54,863 bases of DNA from Acidobacteriota bacterium (GTDB lineage: Bacteria > Acidobacteriota > Terriglobia > Terriglobales > Acidobacteriaceae), in assembly GCA_003225055.1 (NCBI GenBank), contig QIAU01000204.1, forward strand, positions 1 to 54,863. The letters run 5' to 3'. Position numbers and translations under genes: made by a program. Positions 8,762 through 14,039 of the stretch are shown here, piece by piece. Position 1 is the stretch's first letter; each line of letters opens with the position of its first letter. The notes beneath the pieces are model-generated. The model searched no databases. It was not told the DNA's origin and was given only the letters and a program-made list of their open reading frames with translations.

Positions 8762-8996
8762 CTCGGCTGACTCGAACAACCGTACCCAAGTGAAACCCTT
8801 GATCAAGCAAGGTCAATGCTTGCCGTTCCGCGCGTTCGTAAGCCTCTTCGTCGCCGACCAGGATCTCAATCTGATGAGCCAGAAGGCCGCTGATGGACGT
8901 CGAGCGTCGAGCAGCGATAATCTTCGCCTTTCGAATGGTTTGCTTATCGAGACTAATCGTGACGTTTTGCTTTCCGTTGCTCTTTGTAGCCGACAT
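8742..8996 (-). CDS. ribbon-helix-helix antitoxin (CopG/VapB-like)
   Basis: Antitoxin and autorepressor for the PIN toxin that follows. ATG at 8996 gives MSATKSNGKQNVTISLDKQ, with the RHH core NVTISLDKQTIRKAKIIAARR and STSISGLLAHQIEILV (residues 10-45) and a charged C-terminus that should contact the toxin. Length 84 residues. An in-frame extension to 9050 exists, but the start region is a 19-bp tandem duplication that carries the AGAGGG ribosome site and ATG twice. A perfect palindrome upstream is a likely operator. Confidence 0.82.
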   Translation of the reverse strand: MSATKSNGKQNVTISLDKQTIRKAKIIAARRSTSISGLLAHQIEILVGDEEAYERAERQALTLLDQGFHLGTVVRVSRDELHER

Positions 8997-9022
8997 AGCC
9001 CTCTGTAGCCGACATAGCCCTC
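8985..9022. repeat. 19-bp tandem duplication of ribosome site and start codon
   Basis: The 19-base unit TGTAGCCGACATAGCCCTC occurs twice in direct succession (8985-9003 and 9004-9022). On the minus strand each unit holds AGAGGG, ATG and the first codons of the RHH antitoxin. The two ATGs are 19 bases apart, so the upstream one is out of frame with the antitoxin. Confidence 0.9.
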
Positions 9023-9029
9023 TATAGTG

Positions 9030-9044
9030 CACGTAATTTACGTG
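9030..9044. promoter_or_regulatory. palindromic operator candidate for the RHH antitoxin
   Basis: CACGTAA-T-TTACGTG is a perfect 7-1-7 inverted repeat just upstream of the antitoxin start (minus strand), with a further half-site TTACGTGC at 9056-9063. RHH antitoxins commonly bind such repeats to repress their own operon. Confidence 0.6.
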
Positions 9045-9152
9045 TATCACGCTTCTTACGTGCAGTCAAGCCAAAAGCACCGACAATTCTCTAAGTGTCA
9101 AGTACAGGGAGCGCCCGATTCCCCACTGCTGTCGGCAAGTCCAACGTTTCAA

Positions 9153-9186
9153 AAGTTCTGAATCGTCCCCTAGGGCGCGCCATCTT
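9153..9186 (+). repeat. tRNA-Arg 3'-end repeat, copy 3
   Basis: AAGTTCTGAATCG, CCCC and TAGGGCGCGCCATCTT. Together with copy 6 it forms a second subtype, with TAGGG in place of CAGGG and CCAT in place of CCAG. Confidence 0.8.
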
Positions 9187-9330
9187 CGTAGCAGCTCTCT
9201 TGTCAATGGCTTACAAGCATACCCTTCTCGCGGTCTAGAACTCTCCAAGTGCTCCCCTGTCTTGAAGATGGCGGGGGACGAACCAAGCAGGTTGGAACCG
9301 CATTGCCCGCCCAGCTAAAATGATGTAGCA

Positions 9331-9555
9331 ATGAAGGCGGAACCCGTGGGCCAAGTCATCGTTAAAAACCCGTCTGTCCTGAGTGGTGAACCGGTGTTTC
9401 GCGGAACCCGTGTTCCCTTTAAAGCTTTGATCGACTATCTGGAAGGCGGCGAGACTCTGGACCAGTTTTTGGAGCAATATCCCAGCGTCACACGCGAGGC
9501 CGCGATTGCTGCCATCGAAGAAGCTCGGTGCAGTTTGGTGGTGCATCTGGAATGA
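9331..9555 (+). CDS. DUF433 antitoxin, now without an intact toxin
   Basis: DUF433 protein of 74 residues (MKAEPVGQVIVKNPSVLSG). It carries the family motif PVFRGTRVPFKALIDYLEGG (residues 21-40) and the HTH-like TLDQFLEQYPSVTREAAIAAI. Its TGA overlaps the ATG of a DUF5615-like frame (ATGA at 9552-9555), as in working modules. The toxin frame, however, diverges from the family after about ten codons and stops early. It is only distantly similar to the DUF433 of cassette 1 and is on the opposite strand, so this is not a simple duplication. Confidence 0.85.
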   Translation: MKAEPVGQVIVKNPSVLSGEPVFRGTRVPFKALIDYLEGGETLDQFLEQYPSVTREAAIAAIEEARCSLVVHLE

Positions 9556-9641
9556 AAATCCTGATCGACTTGCAGTTCGAAAGCACCATTTTGAGCAATT
9601 TCACCTGTTCCGCCCCATTCTGCCTAACGTATAGACCATAG
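9552..9641 (+). pseudogene. truncated DUF5615 toxin stub
   Basis: Starts as a DUF5615 toxin (MKILIDLQFES) overlapping the DUF433 stop, then leaves the family and ends at a TAG after 29 residues. The stretch 9566-9636 resembles 12010-12075 at the far end of the array, so the truncation may mark a recombination joint and not a point lesion. Confidence 0.6.
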
Positions 9642-9874
9642 AGCGCCTGCAACTCTGGCGTTCTTACTGAGCGAGGTCACGTGCTCCTCCTGACGAGGAG
9701 TTTAGTCGGAGCTACGGGCGAACCGGTAAAACGTTCCGATCCTGCAAGGTTCAGGATGCTCCCTGGGGCGCTTCAATTGGAAGCCGCAGTTTGAGGCTCG
9801 AAGTGCGGAAGATGTTCTTGCCCGGCCCGGACACCATTTTTATACCCGCCGGAATGACACGCAGTCCAGAACCA
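9642..9874. other. intergenic part of cassette 3, no gene seen
   Basis: Between the toxin stub and repeat copy 4 there is no reading frame with recognisable content. A small hairpin CTCCTCCTGACGAGGAG at about 9683-9699 is visible. Confidence 0.5.
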
Positions 9875-9910
9875 AAGTTCTGAAATCGTCTCTCAGGACG
9901 CGCCAGTTCT
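9875..9910 (+). repeat. tRNA-Arg 3'-end repeat, copy 4
   Basis: AAAGTTCTGAAATCG, TCTCTC and AGGACGCGCCAGTTCT; nearly identical to copy 1 (one G to A change in GGGCGCG). Confidence 0.85.
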
Positions 9911-9964
9911 TTTCTCTCTTCCCTTCAGGCATTTGCAACTGAGGGCGTCCTGGCATTTTCAAAC

Positions 9965-9993
9965 CTTGCAATTACCTTCATATTCTGTCATAA
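9965..9993 (+). promoter_or_regulatory. possible promoter of parD/parE
   Basis: TTGCAA (9965-9970) and CATAAA (9988-9993) with a 17-base spacer, 10 bases before the parD ATG. Resembles a sigma-70 promoter; weak evidence. Confidence 0.35.
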
Positions 9994-10002
9994 AATGAAA
10001 CC

Positions 10003-10260
10003 ATGGCAATGACATCACTGAACATCTCGCTTCCGGAGAATCTCAAGGCCTATGTTGAAGGCCAAGTGTCTTCGGGTGATTGGGGCACCCCCAGTGAATA
10101 CATTCGGGAGCTGATCCGTCAGGACAAAGCACGCCGGATGGCCAATCTCGAACAGGAACTGCTCGCGGCGGCGAAAGGGCCAAAGATCGAGCTTTCGATT
10201 TCCGAGATCCGCAAGAAAGGTCTAGTCACAGCGCTACGCGAACGGGCTCGGCGCGCGTGA
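10003..10260 (+). CDS. parD: ParD-family antitoxin
   Basis: Type II antitoxin of the ParD/CopG family, 85 residues. The N-terminal RHH is typical: MTSLNISLPENLKAYVEG, then SGDWGTPSEYIRELIRQDKA (residues 27-46). The C-terminal arm (IELSISEIRKKGL) should wrap the toxin. ATG at 10003 is chosen; an in-frame ATG at 10009 is equally possible. Its TGA overlaps the GTG of the ParE frame (GTGA at 10257), the usual coupling. Confidence 0.92.
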   Translation: MAMTSLNISLPENLKAYVEGQVSSGDWGTPSEYIRELIRQDKARRMANLEQELLAAAKGPKIELSISEIRKKGLVTALRERARRA

Positions 10261-10576
10261 GAGCGCATCGGATTGTCTTCAGCGACGCGGAGCAGTCTGA
10301 TTGGTACGCTGAGAAAGCAGGTCGCAGTTTGGCGAAACGTTGGGAAGCAGGCGTCACTTCAACACTGCTGCAAATCCCAAGCGACCGGGAGCGGGCTCAC
10401 CCTGCGAGTTCGGCGCAGAAGAGCTTGGCGGCACGCATCGCATATCCGTCGCCGGATTTCCCAAATATCTGATCTTTTACCAAGCGCGCGAAGGCGAGAT
10501 TCTCATCCTGCGCGTTGTTCACGGCGCTCGTGACCTTGAGAGCTTGTTTTCCGAAGGCGGGTCGCCCAAGTCATAA
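10257..10576 (+). pseudogene. parE: ParE-family toxin, frameshifted
   Basis: The first half reads from GTG at 10257 (VRAHRIVFSDAEQSDWYAEK, then AKRWEAGVTSTLLQI) and the second half in another frame (NPKRPGAGSPCEFG, GGTHRISVAGFPKYLIFYQ, EILILRVVHGARDLESLF) to a TAA at 10574-10576. Together they make a normal ParE with the RelE/ParE fold, so one base is missing (or two are extra) near 10365-10371. As sequenced, the toxin is truncated after about 71 residues and the ParD is orphaned. Confidence 0.85.
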
Positions 10577-10609
10577 TTGCACAAAGGAAGCCGGGTCGGG
10601 GCCAATCAG

Positions 10610-10645
10610 CGTTCTGAAATCCGTCTCTCAGGGCGCGCCAGTTTT
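10610..10645 (+). repeat. tRNA-Arg 3'-end repeat, copy 5
   Basis: GTTCTGAAATCCG, TCTCTC and AGGGCGCGCCAGTTTTC; the same subtype as copies 1 and 4. Confidence 0.85.
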
Positions 10646-10712
10646 CACTTATGCGTTCCCGCAAAGATCAGGTCTAAGGCTTTCCGTGATATTTGGCTGC
10701 ATTTTTGCCTAT

Positions 10713-11072
10713 TCACGGCTCACCATAAACTCCCAGTGATCGGGCAACTGTTGCGAGGTGCCGGTCGGCAGTCCAGAGCAGTACATTTTCCAATCTTGCC
10801 GACGCCAGCAGATGTACATCGACCCAGCCGACGCCCCGACCCATGAGGCGATGTCGCTCGACGAATGTCATCACTTCCTCATTGTCCACGACCGGAACAG
10901 TTGGCAATCTTCGGAGCAACTGCAAGATCTCAGAGCGGCGGCTTATCGAACCACATGCCAATTCGCCGATGACAAAGGGATGGCACTGGACTTGGGCACG
11001 ATGGAGAAGCGAGACGAGCCCGAGCTGGCCATGGCGCAAATGCTCCACCCAGATCGACGTGTCAACGAGCAT
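10713..11072 (-). CDS. vapC: VapC-type PIN toxin
   Basis: Type II toxin ribonuclease of the PIN family, 119 residues, apparently intact. Active-site acids in order: D4 in MLVDTSIWVEHLR, E in FVIGELACGS near residue 37, D in GVGWVDVHLLASARL near residue 84, and D in LLWTADRHLATVA near residue 102. The ATG at 11072 shares its A with the TGA of the antitoxin (TGATG), so translation is coupled. Confidence 0.93.
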   Translation of the reverse strand: MLVDTSIWVEHLRHGQLGLVSLLHRAQVQCHPFVIGELACGSISRRSEILQLLRRLPTVPVVDNEEVMTFVERHRLMGRGVGWVDVHLLASARLENVLLWTADRHLATVARSLGVYGEP

Positions 11073-11281
11073 CAGCGGTTGGCGATAGGCACGTGAGGAC
11101 GACGTCGCCGGATTTTCCTCAGACGCGGCTCACTGCCGCCTAGCGCCGCCAGCCTCTTAGCACTCTCACGGGCGATAAGGGCTTCCAGTCCGGCGTGAAC
11201 GACAGCCGTTTTCTCCGTGATACCGCTGAGCCGTGCCGCTTGCTTCAGCAGGTCATCGTTGATGTTGAGAGTCGTACGCAT
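11072..11281 (-). CDS. vapB: VapB-type antitoxin
   Basis: Antitoxin of 69 residues for the VapC that follows. ATG at 11281 gives MRTTLNINDDLLKQAARLSG; the frame is open a little further (to 11308), but that part runs into the operator. The N-terminal DNA-binding strand and helix (RTTLNINDDLLKQA) are followed by TAVVHAGLEALIARESA and a basic tail (RLRKIRRRRP). Likely autoregulated through the TATGCAT repeats at its start. Confidence 0.9.
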   Translation of the reverse strand: MRTTLNINDDLLKQAARLSGITEKTAVVHAGLEALIARESAKRLAALGGSEPRLRKIRRRRPHVPIANR

Positions 11282-11310
11282 ATGCATCAGTATGCATAAA
11301 TCAGGCATAC
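11279..11310. promoter_or_regulatory. vapBC operator candidate
   Basis: TATGCAT at 11281-11287 and TATGCATA at 11291-11298, with GGCATAC at 11304-11310, overlap and precede the vapB start codon. The two self-complementary TATGCAT boxes suit binding of a dimeric VapB. Confidence 0.5.
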
Positions 11311-11444
11311 GATTTCAAGGGGGGACAATGGCGGACCAAGCGTAGGCTGCGCCACTTTCCTCCGCAAGCTCTCCAAGCTGGGGCTGTGTCAGTCGCAAAT
11401 TCACTCACTCCTGACGCCGCCAAGGCGCTGCCGGGCGACCTAGC

Positions 11445-11783
11445 TCACTTTTGCTTGAACGGAATCACGGCGCTCGGACGGGCGCCTTCCTGTGTTCTTG
11501 CTGTTTCATGGCCTGATTCAGCCAGTCGCAAGAAGCGCGGAGACACGTTCCAGCGATGACCGTCGTCTGTGATGACGGTGACCGACTTTTTGTTATAGCG
11601 AGTCAGGATTCCGAACACAGGAAGTCCACCCTGAGGCTCGAACGTAACGCGATCTCCGATCCGGAATTGCAGCATGGCTTTGTGGGCCTGCACTTGACTT
11701 AATAGTCTGAGGCGCTGCACGATGCGATGATTCAAGTCTATGAGTTCAGCTTCGGACAGATGATCTATGCTGATGCGATTCAT
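11445..11783 (-). CDS. conserved hypothetical protein with SH3-like core
   Basis: Not assigned a function. ATG at 11783 (MNRISIDHLSEAELIDLN) gives 112 residues; the frame upstream to 11858 looks non-coding. A helical N-terminus (LNHRIVQRLRLLSQV) precedes a beta-rich core with FRIGDRVTFEPQGG, VFGILTRYNKKSVTVITDDG and WNVSPRFLR, which resembles a small SH3-like or Tudor-like barrel. I have the impression of similar short proteins in other bacteria but cannot name the family. It is the only gene of the array that is not clearly a toxin or antitoxin, and no partner is seen beside it. Confidence 0.7.
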   Translation of the reverse strand: MNRISIDHLSEAELIDLNHRIVQRLRLLSQVQAHKAMLQFRIGDRVTFEPQGGLPVFGILTRYNKKSVTVITDDGHRWNVSPRFLRLAESGHETARTQEGARPSAVIPFKQK

Positions 11784-11906
11784 GTTCCTTTGCCGGAGGC
11801 GAAAACTTTTGCGCTGGCCGCATAATTCTGCACGGTTCTCTTGGACAAGCTGGATCATAAGCCAGAATCGAGATGGTCGAAACCGGTGAAATTTCCTCCA
11901 ACGCGA

Positions 11907-11942
11907 GGGTTCTAAAATCGTCCTCTAGGGCGCGCCATTCCT
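11907..11942 (+). repeat. tRNA-Arg 3'-end repeat, copy 6
   Basis: GGGTTCTAAAATCG, TCCTC and TAGGGCGCGCCATTCCT; the same subtype as copy 3. Confidence 0.8.
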
Positions 11943-12009
11943 ACATTTTTCACTCGCTCAAAGATCACGTCGTAGGGCTTTCTGCAAGTAGGCGTGATAT
12001 TTACGGCGT

Positions 12010-12075
12010 TGATCTTGCAGTTCGAAAAAGCACTTGTTTGAGCAATTTCGCCTGTCAGCAGGAGTTTGCTTAACA
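12010..12075 (+). repeat. second copy of the segment at 9566-9636
   Basis: Shares TTGCAGTTCGAAA, AGCAC, TTTGAGCAATTTC, CCTGT and CTTAACATA/CCTAACGTA in the same order and spacing with 9566-9636. It may be the scar of a lost DUF5615 toxin or a conserved cassette end. Confidence 0.6.
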
Positions 12076-12097
12076 TAAGAAAAATACGCCTTATTCG

Positions 12098-12113
12098 CGA
12101 GTTCTAAAATCCG
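12098..12113 (+). repeat. tRNA-Arg 3'-end repeat, 5' half only
   Basis: CGAGTTCTAAAATCCG matches the first half of copies 5 and 6; the acceptor-stem half is missing. It is the last recognisable trace of the array. Confidence 0.45.
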
Positions 12114-12120
12114 AAAGGCC

Positions 12121-12281
12121 GTGAGCGTGGTGATCGCGGGGTTGGTCCCGTTTATGGGCATGATACTGGTGCTTCTCCTGGTCCGAAATACTCATGCGAC
12201 CGACGAAGGGGCGTTTCGGAGAACTCGAGGAGTTGGCAGGCCCGGCCATCTTCCCTTGCCTCCGACGCCGCCAGTTTCGTG
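12121..12281 (+). CDS. possible small membrane protein
   Basis: A GTG-started frame of about 53 residues begins VSVVIAGLVPFMGMILV and holds one convincing transmembrane helix followed by a polar tail (RNTHATDEGAFRRT). The ribosome site is weak, and the tail rich in proline and glycine could be chance. It might instead be the remains of a longer gene. Confidence 0.3.
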
Positions 12282-12292
12282 ACCGGAACGTT

Positions 12293-13909
12293 TTATGGGT
12301 GGGGCATGTTTCTCAACTCCGGTGCAATGGCGAACGCCCGCTCGAACTCCGCGCGTGACTCCGCCTCCTCTCCTTGCTGATGGAGAACCAATGCAAGATT
12401 GTAGTGCGCTTCCGCGTAGCTCGGCTTGAGGCGCAAAGCCTGGACAAACTCCGCTTGGGCCTTGCGGAGTTCGCCCGCCTGCAACAGGACTAGCCCGAGA
12501 TTGTTGTGACCTTCCGCGAAATTCGGATCGCGGCGGACGAGATCCTGCAAGACATTGGCCGCACCAGCATTATCAGAGTTTCGGCTAAGGACCAATCCCA
12601 ATTGGATCCGGGCATCGGTGTAATTAGGATCGAGACTGATGGCTTCCTGTAGCTCGCGCGCGGCCTCGTCCAGGCGCTCCGATTGCGCCAGCGCGAGGCC
12701 TAGGTTGTAATGCGCCTCCGCCAGATCAGGATCGGACATCACCGCCTGGCGGAACTCCTCGACTGCGCGGGTGCGGTCGTTTTGGTTCCAATAGAGCAGG
12801 CCGAGACCGGAGTGGGCCGGTGCGTAGTCGGGTTTGAGTTCGAGCGCTCTTTCAAAGGCCGCCAGAGAGCGCGCATCATCATGTTTGCGCCCCCAGGTGA
12901 CGCCCAGATAGTAATGGCCAGTGGGCAATTCGGGAGCTTGGTCGATAGCCCTTTGAAAAAACACCAGCGCATCGTCGAGCTTTTGCCGCTTGAGTGCGTC
13001 GACTCCCTGCAAGGTAAGAGATTTTGCTTGTGCCAGATGAAAACGGAACTCATGCAGTTGATTCTGCTCGTTGATCTCTTTTCCCCCGACGCTAATTTGG
13101 CCCTGAGCACGCAGGGCAAGGCCCAAGTTGTAGTGCGCCTTTTCGAAATCGGGTTTGAGATCGATCGCGCGGCGGAAGGCAGCAATCGCGCCCGGCAAAT
13201 CGCCCGTAGCCTTGAGTTCCATGCCGAGATTAAATTGCGCCTCGGAATCTTTGGAATTGATTTCGACGGCTTTGCGGAACTCAGTAAGCGCCTCAGCGCG
13301 ATGGCCCTGGCGGCGCAGCGCCACTCCCAGCATCAAATGTGCCGACTCAGACTGTGGGTTGACCCGCAGAACGTGGCGAAACTCGGCGGCGGCGCCATCC
13401 AGGTTCCCGAGCTGCCCTTCGACTAACCCCAGCTCAAAATGCATCGCCGCCGAGGACTTTAACTCGAGAGCCCGCCGTAATTCTCGCTCCGCGGCCGAGA
13501 AATCGTTCTGTTCCGAATAAACACGAGCCAGGAAGCGACGCGCCGCGGCATGGTTGGGATCTAGCTCTACCGCAGTGCGCAGCTCCTTCAAAGCGGCGGC
13601 CTGGTCATGCAGATCGTAGCGGGTTGCGCCTAAACCATAGTGCGCGTCGGCCCATTTAGGTTTGAGCCGCAGGCTGGCCTCGAACTCTTCGGCGGCTTGC
13701 CGCGCGTCGCCCTTGTACTTCAGTGCGAGCGCCAGATTGTAATGCGCGAGCGCATCGTTGGGTACGAGGGCCAGCGCCTTGTGGTAATTGGCGATCGCCT
13801 CGTCCCATGATTTTTTGCGGGAGAGTTCGATCGCCCGTTGCCGATAACTCTCAGCAGTCTGCCCCGAAGAAGGCGCTGCAAAAAGGAGAGCCAGAACCAG
13901 CAGAAACAT
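12293..13909 (-). CDS. secreted tetratricopeptide-repeat protein
   Basis: Exported scaffold protein made almost wholly of TPR units, about 538 residues. ATG at 13909 starts a signal peptide (MFLLVLALLFAAPSSGQ); the longer frame to 13996 adds a polar stretch that would bury it. About 13 repeats of 34 residues follow, e.g. AIANYHKALALVPNDALAHY, EFRHVLRVNPQSESAHLMLG, AIDLKPDFEKAHYNLGLAL and ALRLKPSYAEAHYNLALVL. One linker at about residues 275-305 breaks the period. It lies 130 bases after the TonB receptor on the same strand, an association often seen in Acidobacteriota; it may aid assembly of the outer-membrane system. Confidence 0.9.
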   Translation of the reverse strand: MFLLVLALLFAAPSSGQTAESYRQRAIELSRKKSWDEAIANYHKALALVPNDALAHYNLALALKYKGDARQAAEEFEASLRLKPKWADAHYGLGATRYDLHDQAAALKELRTAVELDPNHAAARRFLARVYSEQNDFSAAERELRRALELKSSAAMHFELGLVEGQLGNLDGAAAEFRHVLRVNPQSESAHLMLGVALRRQGHRAEALTEFRKAVEINSKDSEAQFNLGMELKATGDLPGAIAAFRRAIDLKPDFEKAHYNLGLALRAQGQISVGGKEINEQNQLHEFRFHLAQAKSLTLQGVDALKRQKLDDALVFFQRAIDQAPELPTGHYYLGVTWGRKHDDARSLAAFERALELKPDYAPAHSGLGLLYWNQNDRTRAVEEFRQAVMSDPDLAEAHYNLGLALAQSERLDEAARELQEAISLDPNYTDARIQLGLVLSRNSDNAGAANVLQDLVRRDPNFAEGHNNLGLVLLQAGELRKAQAEFVQALRLKPSYAEAHYNLALVLHQQGEEAESRAEFERAFAIAPELRNMPHP

Positions 13910-14039
13910 GATTATGCACAGCTTACCAGAGTGAAGGTGCGCCTCTACTGCCAAGGCCTTGAACTCCCACTCGGAGCAAGCGCGCTGGCTTTCCAAAGAG
14001 GACAGGCATGTTCACCTGTCCTACTTGAAGCCATGCACT

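Larger units (their letters stand above)
7391..12113 (+). mobile_element. tRNA-Arg-anchored array of toxin-antitoxin cassettes
   Basis: From the T-loop of tRNA-Arg onward, degenerate copies of the tRNA 3' end recur at 8103, 8256 (partial), 9153, 9875, 10610 and 11907, with a 5' half-copy at 12098, all in the tRNA orientation. Between them lie a DUF433/DUF5615 pair, an RHH/PIN pair, DUF433 with a toxin stub, ParD with a frameshifted ParE, and VapB/VapC plus one conserved hypothetical gene. Distances between the GTTC positions of tRNA to first copy, third to fourth and fourth to fifth are 714, 723 and 733 bp. No integrase, transposase or phage gene is present. Inference: serial insertion of small non-autonomous elements at the tRNA, or expansion of a cassette array by recombination between repeats. 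Confidence 0.6.

Noticed and set aside
8103-11942. CRISPR array
   Set aside because: The repeats are spaced by 120-1300 bases with genes between them, and they match a tRNA end; no spacers or cas genes.
7391-12113. Classical integron cassette array
   Set aside because: No intI gene, and the repeats resemble a tRNA 3' end and not attC sites with paired R and L boxes; kept as an analogy only.
12710-13426. 238-residue open frame opposite the TPR gene
   Set aside because: Its periodicity is that of the TPR repeats on the other strand; no independent coding evidence.
12293-13909. DNA-level tandem repeat
   Set aside because: The periodic sequence reflects 34-residue TPR units in the protein; the nucleotides are too diverged to be a separate repeat element.
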